Shown here piece by piece: positions 8,901 to 17,336 of a stretch of DNA of 64,000 nucleotides. The notes under the pieces are model-generated. The model was not told where the DNA came from and did no database searches. It saw only the letters and a program-made list of their open reading frames with translations. Position 1 is the stretch's first letter; each line of letters starts with the position of its first letter. The DNA comes from RCIO01 sp965232405. Its GTDB lineage: Bacteria > Pseudomonadota > Alphaproteobacteria > Rhizobiales > Rhizobiaceae. A program made the position numbers and the translations under genes. The stretch covers positions 3,472,001-3,536,000 of the forward strand of contig OZ246966.1 of the NCBI GenBank assembly GCA_965232405.1, in the 5' to 3' direction.

Positions 8901-10112
8901 TCAGGCCATCGCCTTCTGCAGGTTCTCGTCCACCTTGTCGAGGAAGCCGGTGGTGGAAAGCCAGGGCTGATCAGGACCGATCAAGAGCGCCAGATCCTTG
9001 GTCATGGATCCTTCCTCGACCGTCGAGATGCAGACCCTTTCCAGCGTTTCGGCAAAGCGCTTCAGCTCGGCGTTGTCGTCGAGCTTGGCGCGATGTGCGA
9101 GGCCACGTGTCCAGGCAAAGATCGACGCGATCGAGTTGGTCGAGGTTTCCTCGCCCTTCTGATGCTGGCGGTAGTGGCGGGTCACGGTACCGTGCGCGGC
9201 TTCGGCTTCCACCGTCTTGCCGTCCGGCGTCATCAGCACCGAGGTCATCAGGCCGAGCGAGCCGAAACCCTGCGCAACGGTGTCGGACTGAACGTCGCCG
9301 TCATAGTTCTTGCAGGCCCAGACATAGCCGCCGGACCATTTCAGGCTGGCCGCCACCATGTCGTCAATCAGCCGGTGCTCGTAGGTGATGCCCGCTTCCT
9401 TGAACTTGTCGGCAAACTCGGCCTCATAGATCTCCTGGAAGATGTCCTTGAAGCGGCCGTCATAGACCTTGAGGATGGTGTTCTTGGTCGAGAGATACAC
9501 CGGCACCTTGCGCTGCAGGCCATAGTTCAGCGAGGCGCGGGCGAAGTCGATGATCGACTGGTCGAGATTGTACATGCCCATCGCGACACCGGCCTCCGGC
9601 GCGTCGAACACTTCCTTCTCGATAACCGTGCCGTCGTCGCCGACGAATTTCATCGTCAGCTTGCCCTTGCCGGGGAACTTGAAATCGGTCGCGCGATACT
9701 GGTCGCCGAAGGCATGGCGGCCAACGATGATCGGCTTGGTCCAGCCGGGCACGAGGCGCGGCACGTTGCGACAGATGATCGGCTCACGGAAAATGACGCC
9801 GCCCAGAATGTTGCGGATCGTGCCGTTCGGCGAGCGATACATGCGTTTCAGGCCGAATTCTTCGACGCGCGCCTCGTCGGGCGTGATCGTGGCGCATTTC
9901 ACGCCAACGCCGAATTCCTTGATCGCGTTCGCGGCGTCTATCGTGATCTGGTCGTCCGTTTCATCGCGCTTTTCGATGCCGAGATCGAAATAGCGAAGAT
10001 CGACATCCAGATAAGGATGGATCAGCTTGTCCTTGATGAACTGCCAGATGATGCGGGTCATCTCGTCGCCATCGAGCTCGACGACGGGATTTGCCACCTT
10101 GATCTTCGCCAT
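8901..10112 (-). CDS. icd: NADP-dependent isocitrate dehydrogenase (dimeric, eukaryote-like type)
   Basis: Oxidatively decarboxylates isocitrate to 2-oxoglutarate in the TCA cycle, giving NADPH. 403 residues from MAKIKVANPVVELDGDEMTRIIW. It has TPDEARVEEFGLKRMYRSPNGTIRN (substrate-binding Ser and Arg) and the metal-binding Asp in the LIDDMVA region. AAHGTVTRHYRQHQKGEETSTNS near the C-terminus is the NADP-binding signature. The frame is open further upstream but the ATG at 10112 matches the family N-terminus. GST follows in the same direction. A candidate promoter lies about 70 bases upstream. Confidence 0.97.
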   Translation of the reverse strand: MAKIKVANPVVELDGDEMTRIIWQFIKDKLIHPYLDVDLRYFDLGIEKRDETDDQITIDAANAIKEFGVGVKCATITPDEARVEEFGLKRMYRSPNGTIRNILGGVIFREPIICRNVPRLVPGWTKPIIVGRHAFGDQYRATDFKFPGKGKLTMKFVGDDGTVIEKEVFDAPEAGVAMGMYNLDQSIIDFARASLNYGLQRKVPVYLSTKNTILKVYDGRFKDIFQEIYEAEFADKFKEAGITYEHRLIDDMVAASLKWSGGYVWACKNYDGDVQSDTVAQGFGSLGLMTSVLMTPDGKTVEAEAAHGTVTRHYRQHQKGEETSTNSIASIFAWTRGLAHRAKLDDNAELKRFAETLERVCISTVEEGSMTKDLALLIGPDQPWLSTTGFLDKVDENLQKAMA

Positions 10113-10179
10113 GTGAAATGCCTCGTTGTTTTCGGGAACCGGGCGGTGCCGCCCGCGGGTCGTTGGTGAAATCGCGGCC

Positions 10180-10208
10180 CCTATAACACCCAATGCTGCG
10201 AAGGCAAA
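10180..10208 (-). promoter_or_regulatory. Candidate icd promoter
   Basis: On the minus strand TTTGCC (plus coordinates 10203-10208) and TATAGG (10180-10185) are separated by exactly 17 bases. They lie upstream of the icd start, in the divergent gap shared with the epoxide-hydrolase-like gene. The match to the -35 and -10 consensus is moderate. Confidence 0.45.
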
Positions 10209-10234
10209 GCAGCCCAAAAGTGGAAGGACGCGCA

Positions 10235-11146
10235 GTGGCGACATCGAAAGAAACCGGGCTCCGCTTTGCCGAAAACACGGCTCACGGCATCACCCTGCGT
10301 TATGCCGAGATGGGACGCTCCGATGCGCCGCTGATCATTATGCTGCATGGCTTTCCCGAATACTGGGCCGGCTGGCGTCCGGTCATGGAGCGTCTGGCCG
10401 ACAGGTTCCATGTCGTTGCGCCCGACCAGCGGGGCTACAATCGTTCATCGAAGCCGCAAGGCGTTGAGAACTATCACGCCAAACATCTGGTCGCCGACAT
10501 TGCCGAACTGGCCGACAGCCTGTCGCCAAACGAACCGTTTGTGCTCGCCGGCCATGACTGGGGCGCTTCGGTCGCCTACGCCTATGCATTTTCGCACCCG
10601 GATCGCCTGACTCATCTGGTCATCGCAAATGGCGTGCACCCCGCCTGCTTCCAGCGCGCGATCTTCGAGGACGACGATCAGCGTCAGGCCAGCCAGTACA
10701 TGAACTGGCTGCGATCACCCAAGGCGGAAGAAAAGCTGCCTGAGGACAACTATTCCCGGCTGATGCGCATGCTGTCGGGCTTTTCAGATACCGGTTGGAT
10801 GGACGAGGACGAGGCTGACACCTATCGCGCGGCATGGAGCGAGCCGGGCGCTCTGACTGGCATGCTCAACTGGTATCGGGCGTCACCCATTTCCGTGCCC
10901 GAGCCCGGCACGCCGGTACCGGAACGTTCGGTGTTGAACGTGCCCACTGAGGCGATGATGGTGCACATGCCGCATTTGTTGCTGTGGGGTGTGGAAGACA
11001 TCGCCTTGCGCCCAACCAGCCTGGAAGGGCTTGAGCGTTATGCTCCCCAACTCACGGTGAAGGAAATTGCCGACACTGGCCACTGGATATTGCATGAAAA
11101 ACCGGACGAGGTGGCGGCCGAAATAGCAAGTTTTGTGACAAAGTGA
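10235..11146 (+). CDS. Alpha/beta hydrolase, epoxide hydrolase-like
   Basis: About 303 residues. HGFPEYW forms the oxyanion hole, GHDWGAS the nucleophile elbow with Asp (typical of epoxide hydrolases and haloalkane dehalogenases rather than Ser esterases), and DTGHWILHEKP supplies the His. A lid Tyr occurs in LNWYRASP. It likely opens epoxides via an alkyl-enzyme ester in the cytosol. I chose the GTG at 10235 because GGAAGGA stands six bases before it. An ATG at 10193 is in frame but lies over the icd promoter region. Natural substrate unknown. Confidence 0.87.
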   Translation: MATSKETGLRFAENTAHGITLRYAEMGRSDAPLIIMLHGFPEYWAGWRPVMERLADRFHVVAPDQRGYNRSSKPQGVENYHAKHLVADIAELADSLSPNEPFVLAGHDWGASVAYAYAFSHPDRLTHLVIANGVHPACFQRAIFEDDDQRQASQYMNWLRSPKAEEKLPEDNYSRLMRMLSGFSDTGWMDEDEADTYRAAWSEPGALTGMLNWYRASPISVPEPGTPVPERSVLNVPTEAMMVHMPHLLLWGVEDIALRPTSLEGLERYAPQLTVKEIADTGHWILHEKPDEVAAEIASFVTK

Positions 11147-11228
11147 TCCGGGTTGTTTCCCGATCTGCCAATCTGCGCTATGAGTTATTGAAGCCGATAC
11201 GAATTTTGTTCCTGCGGGGAAATATTCG

Positions 11229-12335
11229 ATGGTTTTTTACTATGGCGTTCGCCGCACCGCCGATCCGGACCGGACCGCCCGCAAACTCCTTGACCTGAAG
11301 AAACGGATTCCTGAATCGGGCGTACCGCCGAAGTCTGACGCCACGCTTTTGCTGGCTACCTGGAACATTCGCGAGTTCGATTCCAGCGCGTACGGAAAAC
11401 GTTCTGACGAATGCCTCTATTACATCGCCGAGATATGCTCGCATTTCGATCTGATCGCAGTACAGGAGGTGCGCGAGAACCTCGATGCGCTGGAGCGCGT
11501 GCGCGATTTCCTGGGCGCAGGTTGGGACTATATCGTCTCAGACGTGACCGAGGGCACGCCCGGCAACCGCGAACGCATGGCGTTCCTCTACGATTCCGGC
11601 AAGGTGCGGTTCAACGGCGTTGCGGGCGAGATCGTTATCCCGCCGGTGGAGGTGAAGGAGGGGCGGAAGACCGTTCGCTATGACCCGGCGGACCAACTCT
11701 ATCGCACACCCTACATGGTCGGGTTCCACTCCGGCTGGTGCACGCTGATGCTGTGCACGGTGCACATACTCTACGGCAAGGACGAGGCCGACAATCCGCA
11801 GCGGGTGAAGGAAATCGAGCAGATTGCTGAGTTTCTGGCCAAGCGCGCGCGTGAGCGTAGCAGCGAATATTCCAACCTGATCCTTCTCGGCGACTTCAAC
11901 ATCTATGGCCGTGGCGATGTAACGATGACCAAGATTACCGATGCCGGTTTTCAGGTCCCACCCGAACTCCAGACCCTGCCGCCGACCAATGTCGGCTCCA
12001 AGAAGCGGCACTACGACCAGATTGCGTTCATGCCGCGCAGGCAACGCATGGAGCCGACGGGAAAGGCCGGCGTATTCAACTTTTTCGAGACGGTTTATGG
12101 CGAGGCGGACGCTGATCTGTATGCCGCCGAAATGGGCGAATCCTATCTGAAAACCAGCAAGGGCAAGCCGCGCGACGATGCCGGCAAGCTCAGCTATTTC
12201 CGAACCTACTGGCGCACGCACCAGATGTCGGATCATCTGCCCATGTGGGTGGAACTGCGCACCGACTTCTCGCGCGAATATCTCACGTCGATGCTGAAGG
12301 ACGAGCCGTCGCCGCCCATTCCCGCGCCGACCTGA
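11229..12335 (+). CDS. Endonuclease/exonuclease/phosphatase (EEP) family protein
   Basis: 368 residues with the metal-dependent EEP fold seen in DNase I, exonuclease III and phosphodiesterases. In order: LATWNIREF (metal/Asn), IAVQEVREN (metal Glu), GDFNIYGRGD (catalytic Asp and Asn), a YDQIAF segment, and MSDHLPMWVEL (C-terminal Asp-His pair). No signal peptide is visible, so it is probably cytosolic. It has its own start 83 bases after the epoxide-hydrolase-like gene. It could act on nucleic acid, a nucleotide or a phosphoester; the sequence does not decide. Confidence 0.85.
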   Translation: MVFYYGVRRTADPDRTARKLLDLKKRIPESGVPPKSDATLLLATWNIREFDSSAYGKRSDECLYYIAEICSHFDLIAVQEVRENLDALERVRDFLGAGWDYIVSDVTEGTPGNRERMAFLYDSGKVRFNGVAGEIVIPPVEVKEGRKTVRYDPADQLYRTPYMVGFHSGWCTLMLCTVHILYGKDEADNPQRVKEIEQIAEFLAKRARERSSEYSNLILLGDFNIYGRGDVTMTKITDAGFQVPPELQTLPPTNVGSKKRHYDQIAFMPRRQRMEPTGKAGVFNFFETVYGEADADLYAAEMGESYLKTSKGKPRDDAGKLSYFRTYWRTHQMSDHLPMWVELRTDFSREYLTSMLKDEPSPPIPAPT

Positions 12336-12347
12336 GTGTAGGCAGGA

Positions 12348-12716
12348 TCAGGCTGATTTCGTCTTCGGCTTCTTCTTTTCTTTCGGCGGCATAGGTCCGA
12401 CAAAGGCAAGGCTGATCGAGATCCAGTCCCGCAAGGTCTCGTCGTCCAGAACGGTCTTGTCGACGATCACGAAGCCCTTCATCGGCCGCCCGGTGAAGTC
12501 CATCAGGCTGGCTCCCGGCCGCTTCAGCGCATCTTCATGGCCATCGGCGCCGACCCTGGCCATCAGGTCGCCGTCCTTCATGATGCCAACCAGCATGTTG
12601 CCGTGAAGCGTGAAGCAAAGACCGCCCATCATGCGGATTTCGCCGAAACCCGGCATGCCGCCGATCTCGGAGCGTATGCGATCAGCGAGTTCTGTCGTCA
12701 CCGCCGGAACCTTCAC
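12348..12716 (-). CDS. TfoX N-terminal domain family protein
   Basis: 122 residues matching the stand-alone TfoX-N type: IRMMGGLCFTLHGNMLVGIMKDGDLMARVG, then a DFTGRPMKGFVIVD segment and a Lys-rich end (PPKEKKKPKTK). In gammaproteobacteria TfoX links to competence. These short alphaproteobacterial relatives are uncharacterised and lack the C-terminal half, so a competence role should not be assumed. Convergent with the EEP gene and divergent from the TrmJ-like gene, with 63 bases between starts. Confidence 0.85.
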   Translation of the reverse strand: MKVPAVTTELADRIRSEIGGMPGFGEIRMMGGLCFTLHGNMLVGIMKDGDLMARVGADGHEDALKRPGASLMDFTGRPMKGFVIVDKTVLDDETLRDWISISLAFVGPMPPKEKKKPKTKSA

Positions 12717-12779
12717 TTCTCAAGTGAAGGCAAATATGGCAGGGACCGCAAATGCGCGCAATCGGCGCGCCGGTGGCTC

Positions 12780-13619
12780 ATGACAGTGACGGACAGCGAT
12801 CAAACCCCAGACATTGCGCCGGCCATCATCCTTGTCGAACCGCAACTTGGCGAGAACATCGGCATGGTAGCGAGGGCGATGGCGAATTTCGGGCTCGGCG
12901 AGTTGCGGCTGGTTAATCCGCGCGATGGCTGGCCCAATGAAAAGGCAGTCGCCGCTGCAAGCCGTGCCGACCATGTGGTCAATGCGGCAACGCTCTATGC
13001 CACGCTGGATGAGGCGGTCGCCGATCTGAACTACGTACTGGCGACGACCGCGCGCGAACGCGACGGGTTCAAGCCGGTTCTGGGACCAGTCGATGCAACG
13101 GCGGGGCTGCGGCAGCGCGCGCGTGTAGCGCAGAAGACCGGCATTCTGTTCGGCCGCGAGCGCTTCGGTCTCTACAATGAGGAGATCGCGCGTGCTGACG
13201 CGATCGTCACCTTTCCCGTCAATCCGGCCTATGCCTCGCTCAACATCGCCCAGGCGGTGTTGCTGATGGCTTATGAGTGGATGAAATCGGGGCTCGAAAG
13301 TGCCAGCCAGACCGCGTTTGAGGGGCCTGAGTTTCCGCCGGCCGAACGGCAGCAACTGCAAGGGTTGGTCGACCATCTGGACGAGGCGCTTTCGGCGCGC
13401 GGTTATTTCCGGCCGCCCTCGAAGAAGCCCAAAATGCTGGACAGTCTGCAGGCCGTTCTCACCCGGCCGGGATTTACCGAACCGGAAATCCGGGTGTTGC
13501 GGGGCGTTGTGTCGTCGCTCGACCAGTTCACCCGCAAAGAACCGCGCGGCGCGGGGGCTCCGAAGGGGAAGGTGCAGCCCGCAGCGGCCAAGTCCGAAGA
13601 TGAAGGTTCGGGTGATTGA
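12780..13619 (+). CDS. tRNA/rRNA 2'-O-ribose methyltransferase, TrmJ-like (SPOUT)
   Basis: About 279 residues. The SPOUT knot is visible: ILVEPQLGENIGMVARAMANFG at the N-terminus, LVNPRDGWPN, LFGRERFGLYNEEI, and VNPAYASLNIAQAVLLMAYE at the SAM-binding knot. TrmJ methylates the ribose at position 32 of tRNAs, and alphaproteobacterial members are usually annotated by this similarity. A C-terminal extension ends in a Pro/Ala-rich tail. The start is the ATG at 12780; the open frame upstream lies over the TfoX-like gene. The stop TGA is two bases before murI, suggesting coupling. Confidence 0.88.
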   Translation: MTVTDSDQTPDIAPAIILVEPQLGENIGMVARAMANFGLGELRLVNPRDGWPNEKAVAAASRADHVVNAATLYATLDEAVADLNYVLATTARERDGFKPVLGPVDATAGLRQRARVAQKTGILFGRERFGLYNEEIARADAIVTFPVNPAYASLNIAQAVLLMAYEWMKSGLESASQTAFEGPEFPPAERQQLQGLVDHLDEALSARGYFRPPSKKPKMLDSLQAVLTRPGFTEPEIRVLRGVVSSLDQFTRKEPRGAGAPKGKVQPAAAKSEDEGSGD

Positions 13620-13621
13620 GC

Positions 13622-14416
13622 ATGGAAGCGGCTCCCATCCTTTTCTTCGATTCCGGCATCGGCGGGCTGACCGTGTTGCGCGAGGCACGGGTGCTGATGC
13701 CCGGCCGCCGTTTTGCCTACATCGCAGACGATGCCGCGTTCCCGTATGGCGCCTGGGAGGAACAGGCGCTGTCGGAACGAATTGTCGGCCTCTTCGCGCC
13801 ATTGCTTGAGGAGTTTCGGCCCGAAATCGCGGTGATCTCCTGCAACACGGCCTCCACAATCGCTCTGGCTGATTTGCGCGCTGCCTATCCGGCAACCCAG
13901 TTCGTCGGCACCGTGCCGGCAATCAAGCCGGCGGCGGAGCGCACCCGTTCGGGTCTCGTGTCCGTGCTGGGTACCCCTGGCACGATCGCGCGCCAGTACA
14001 CCCGCGACCTGATCGCCTCATGGGCAACGAAGTGTCATGTGCGTTTGGTCGGCAGCGACCGTCTGGCGGGGCTGGCCGAAACCTACATGCGCGACGGCTT
14101 TGTCGATGAAGAAGCGGTAAGGGCCGAAATCGAACCCTGCTTCATGGAACAGGATGGCGCCCGCACCGACATCGTGGTGCTTGCCTGCACGCACTATCCG
14201 TTTCTGGTCAATCGCATGCGCAAGACCGCGCCCTGGCCGGTCGACTGGATCGACACGTCGGAGGCGATTGCGCGGCGCGCGCTGTCATTGCTTGGGACTC
14301 ACGATGCCGCCGCATTCTCATATGACGATACGCAGGATATCGCCCGCCTCACATCCGGCCCGCCAGATGTCGCGATACGTCGGTTGATGCACGGGTTCGG
14401 CCTGCGCATGGCTTAG
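13622..14416 (+). CDS. murI: Glutamate racemase
   Basis: Makes D-glutamate from L-glutamate for peptidoglycan, cytosolic and cofactor-independent. 264 residues. FFDSGIGGLTVLRE at the N-terminus holds the conserved Asp and Ser, ISCNTAS has the first catalytic Cys with Asn and Thr, and VLACTHYPFL has the second Cys with Thr and His. Both catalytic cysteines are intact. The ATG at 13622 follows the TrmJ-like stop by two bases. An in-frame TTG at 13616 is the only other nearby start. Confidence 0.95.
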   Translation: MEAAPILFFDSGIGGLTVLREARVLMPGRRFAYIADDAAFPYGAWEEQALSERIVGLFAPLLEEFRPEIAVISCNTASTIALADLRAAYPATQFVGTVPAIKPAAERTRSGLVSVLGTPGTIARQYTRDLIASWATKCHVRLVGSDRLAGLAETYMRDGFVDEEAVRAEIEPCFMEQDGARTDIVVLACTHYPFLVNRMRKTAPWPVDWIDTSEAIARRALSLLGTHDAAAFSYDDTQDIARLTSGPPDVAIRRLMHGFGLRMA

Positions 14417-14470
14417 CGGGAACGGCTGGGTGCGGTTGCGCGTTTTGCGTACCAACCAAGGAGAAAAACC

Positions 14471-14656
14471 ATGCCTGCGAAATCGAAAGCACAGCAGAAG
14501 GCGGCAGGCGCCGCGCTTTCCGCCAAGCGCGGAGAGACTAAAAAGAGTGAGCTCAAGGGCGCATCGAAGGAAATGTACGAATCGATGAGCGAGAGCGAGC
14601 TTGAGGAACTTGCGGAAACCGACCGCCAAGGCCTGCCTGACCGGAAAGGGGACTGA
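14471..14656 (+). CDS. DUF3008 family small basic protein
   Basis: 61 residues, very rich in Lys, Ala, Ser and Glu, starting MPAKSKAQQKAAGAALSAKR and ending in an acidic helix (MSESELEELAET) plus a short Lys/Arg tail. This is the DUF3008 pattern found widely in rhizobia. The function is unknown and it appears mostly disordered or helical. A good AAGGAG stands seven bases before the ATG. It follows murI by about 50 bases and may be read from the same transcript. Confidence 0.85.
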   Translation: MPAKSKAQQKAAGAALSAKRGETKKSELKGASKEMYESMSESELEELAETDRQGLPDRKGD

Positions 14657-14830
14657 CCCGGTCTGCTGCAATTGAAATCCGGGGCTGTGCCGGTAATATT
14701 CCGGATGGCGTCTGCGGGGCGCCGCCCGGTCCACGGAAAGGCTGATCCGGCCACCTGCTGAGACAGCCGAACGTTCATACGGCTTTCCTTTTCCCGATCA
14801 GTGGGCCGCGGGATGATGAGGGAAAGACCG

Positions 14831-16429
14831 ATGACTGACAACACCGACAACCAATCCGTGGAACGCCGGCTGGCGGGCTACCGCAAGGCCGCCAAGGCGC
14901 TGAAACGCGCCCTGCGCAACAGCGAGCCCGACGCGCTGGCCCGTGTGGCGGCAGTGACCGGCAAGCCCGCCGCCGAAACACGCCACGCCGACTGCCTGCA
15001 TGTGATCGCGCGAGAGGCGGGCCATGTGAGCTGGGCAGCACTCAAATTCGATCTCGAAACTGCATCGCTTGGCCGTGAAGGCAGGCAGCAGCGGCTGCTA
15101 CAGGCGCTCCATGAAGGATGGAGACAGCAGGTCGAAAGCCTGTTGGGTGCCGATCCGGCACTTGCCGATGGCCATATCGGGTTGCTTGCCGCCCTATACC
15201 GTCGGGACGCTGTCGCCGAGCTTCTCAAGGCCGATCCGGAAGCGGCAACCCGCTCCGCCGGGCGGCGCACGCCGATGCTGCACCTGACATATTCACGCTA
15301 CCACCGCATGCGCCCCGACCTGGCGGGCGAAGCGGTGGAGATTGCCGATCTGCTGCTCGCTCATGGGGCGGACATCAATGACGGCATGCTCGCCAGCCCC
15401 GAGGATGATCCTGAGACCGGGCACCGGCTTTCGGCGCTCTATGGCGCGCTTGGCCATGCCGGAAACCTGCCGCTGGCGCGCTATCTTCTGGAGAAGGGCG
15501 CTGATCCCAACGACAACGAATCCTTCTACCATTCGACCGAGCTTGGTCATCTGGACGGTGTCCGACTGATGATGGAGTTCGGCGCGACGCTTAAGGGCAC
15601 CAACGCCTTCTTCCGCATGCTCGATTTCGACAATCTGGAAGGCGCGCGCCTGATGCTCGAATATGGCGCTGACCCCAACGAATGCCCGACCCAATGGATG
15701 GTCGCGCAGCGCGCCGAACGCGGCAATGCGCTTCATCATGCAATCCGGCGCGGCCGGGATGGCCGTTTTGTCGATCTGCTGCTCGACGCCGGCGCGGACC
15801 CGATGGCGCTCTATCTAGGCCACACAGCCTATGCGCTGGCGCGTATTCACAACAATCGCGATGCTGCCAAAGCGCTGGAAAGACGCGGGGCGGCGACCGC
15901 GTTGTCCGACGCAGAGCAACTGCTCGCTGCGGCGGCTGGCAATGACGGGAAGGCGCTTGACGCATTCGCCGGCAAGGCAGGAACCCTCATCGCGGAGCTC
16001 CATCCGGAGGAACAAGGCCTACATGTCGAACTGGCACGAATGCCGGGACAACTGGAGGCGTTGAAGGGCCTGATGGCGGCCGGTTTCGATCCGGAGTTCA
16101 AGGATTGGCACGAAAAGCTCACTGCACTCCACGGCGCGGCATGGTGGGGCCTCGCCGATCATGTCGAGTTCTTGCTGGGCTTCGAGCAGGATCTGGAGCA
16201 TCGCAATGTTTACGGCGCCAACGCGCTGGGTACCGCGATCCACGGCTCCACCAATTGCCAGGGCGCGGCCGGCGGCGATTATCTGCGTACGGTATCGCTG
16301 CTGATTGACGCTGGTGTCTCCATAAACCCGGACCGGGGCGACCTGCTGATGGGCACGGAGGAGGTGACGCTGCTGGTCGAGGCAGCACTTGAAGAACAGG
16401 GCAGGAATACCGCAGCCGGCGGCAATTGA
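14831..16429 (+). CDS. Ankyrin repeat protein
   Basis: 532 residues, apparently cytosolic with no signal peptide. The first 100 residues are helical and charged (RRLAGYRKAAKALKRALRN, then HADCLHVIAREAGHVSW), followed by about ten ankyrin-like units, some degenerate, with the turn motif GAD-x-N/M repeated: LLLAHGADIND, LLEKGADPNDNE, MLEYGADPNECP, LLLDAGADPMAL, and later GVSINPDRGD. It is expected to be a protein-binding scaffold; the partner is unknown. Start at 14831 behind GAGGGA; upstream in-frame ATGs at 14801 and nearby have poorer sites. The gene lies between DUF3008 and rpsD. Confidence 0.85.
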   Translation: MTDNTDNQSVERRLAGYRKAAKALKRALRNSEPDALARVAAVTGKPAAETRHADCLHVIAREAGHVSWAALKFDLETASLGREGRQQRLLQALHEGWRQQVESLLGADPALADGHIGLLAALYRRDAVAELLKADPEAATRSAGRRTPMLHLTYSRYHRMRPDLAGEAVEIADLLLAHGADINDGMLASPEDDPETGHRLSALYGALGHAGNLPLARYLLEKGADPNDNESFYHSTELGHLDGVRLMMEFGATLKGTNAFFRMLDFDNLEGARLMLEYGADPNECPTQWMVAQRAERGNALHHAIRRGRDGRFVDLLLDAGADPMALYLGHTAYALARIHNNRDAAKALERRGAATALSDAEQLLAAAAGNDGKALDAFAGKAGTLIAELHPEEQGLHVELARMPGQLEALKGLMAAGFDPEFKDWHEKLTALHGAAWWGLADHVEFLLGFEQDLEHRNVYGANALGTAIHGSTNCQGAAGGDYLRTVSLLIDAGVSINPDRGDLLMGTEEVTLLVEAALEEQGRNTAAGGN

Positions 16430-16454
16430 CTTTGCCGCCAAATGGGCCTAAATG
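16426..16454 (+). promoter_or_regulatory. Candidate rpsD promoter
   Basis: TTGACT at 16426-16431 and TAAATG at 16449-16454 are separated by 17 bases. They begin at the very end of the ankyrin gene and lie about 170 bases before rpsD. The -35 is good and the -10 weak. Confidence 0.4.
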
Positions 16455-16463
16455 CGCGCCCAC

Positions 16464-16585
16464 GCAGGGTTTCGGCCCTGCATTTTCACTACGTGTCCCG
16501 TGGGTTTTTCCGCAAAGCGTGCGTGGAAAACCCTGTCAGGTCTCGAAAAAGGAGGCCAGAGGAGGGCGCGTTTCCTTCGTCCGGA
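16464..16585 (+). promoter_or_regulatory. Structured leader upstream of rpsD (two to three hairpins)
   Basis: GCAGGG at 16464-16469 pairs with CCCTGC at 16476-16481 over a six-base loop and is followed by ATTTT, so it could act as a weak terminator or attenuator. GGGTTTTTCC at 16502-16511 pairs with GGAAAACCC at 16525-16533 with one bulged T. A weaker stem forms around 16570-16587. Ribosomal protein S4 controls its own mRNA in other bacteria, so an autoregulatory leader is plausible but not shown. Confidence 0.4.
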
Positions 16586-16625
16586 ACATCAGGTTTCGGG
16601 CGTAACTGTTTGAAAAGGAAATGCG

Positions 16626-17243
16626 ATGAGCAAGCGCGAATCCGCAAAATACAAAATTGATCGCCGTATGGGCGAGAACCTCTGGGGTCGTCCGAAGTCC
16701 CCGGTGAACCGTCGCGAATACGGCCCCGGCCAGCACGGCCAGCGCCGCAAGGGCAAGATGTCGGACTTCGGTCTTCAGCTTCGCGCCAAGCAGAAGATGA
16801 AGGGCTATTACGGCGACATCTCCGAGAAGCAGTTCCGCAAGATCTATGAGGAAGCCGACCGTCGCAAGGGCGATACGCCGGACAACCTGATCGGCCTGCT
16901 GGAATCGCGTCTCGACGCGGTTGTCTATCGCGCCAAGTTCGTGCCGACGATCTTCGCCGCGCGCCAGTTCGTCAATCACGGCCACGTCAAGGTCAATGGC
17001 AAGCGCGTCAACATTCCATCCTACCGCTGCAAGCCGGGCGATGTGATTGAGGTGCGCGAGAAGTCGAAGCAGCTCGTTCTGGTGCTGGAAGCCGTCCAAC
17101 TCGCCGAGCGCGAAGTGCCGGAGTATATCGAGGCTGACCACAACAAGATGACCGCCACCTACAAGGCGGTTCCGGGCCTTGCCGACGTGCCTTACGCCGT
17201 CCAGATGGAGCCGAACCTGGTCGTCGAGTTCTACTCGCGCTAA
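16626..17243 (+). CDS. rpsD: 30S ribosomal protein S4
   Basis: Primary assembly protein of the 30S subunit and, in some bacteria, a translational repressor of its own operon. 205 residues, the normal bacterial length. It starts MSKRESAKYKIDRRMGENLW, with the conserved REYGPGQHGQRR block and the S4 RNA-binding domain (LESRLDAVVYRAKFVPTIFAARQFVNHGHVKVNG). AAAAGGA stands seven bases before the ATG. A candidate promoter and structured leader precede it and a clean terminator follows it, so it is likely a single-gene unit. Confidence 0.98.
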   Translation: MSKRESAKYKIDRRMGENLWGRPKSPVNRREYGPGQHGQRRKGKMSDFGLQLRAKQKMKGYYGDISEKQFRKIYEEADRRKGDTPDNLIGLLESRLDAVVYRAKFVPTIFAARQFVNHGHVKVNGKRVNIPSYRCKPGDVIEVREKSKQLVLVLEAVQLAEREVPEYIEADHNKMTATYKAVPGLADVPYAVQMEPNLVVEFYSR

Positions 17244-17267
17244 TCGCTCCGCAAGACCGGGAAATTG

Positions 17268-17296
17268 AGGCCGCGCAATGCGCGGCCTTTTTCTTT
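17268..17296 (+). terminator. Rho-independent terminator of rpsD
   Basis: GGCCGCGC at 17269-17276 pairs perfectly with GCGCGGCC at 17280-17287 around a three-base AAT loop, extended by one A-T pair, then TTTTTCTTT. It begins 25 bases after the rpsD stop and lies before ttcA. Confidence 0.92.
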
Positions 17297-17336
17297 GGGC
17301 GGTTCGCGGCTATCTGGTGCGCAGGAGATCGAAGCC

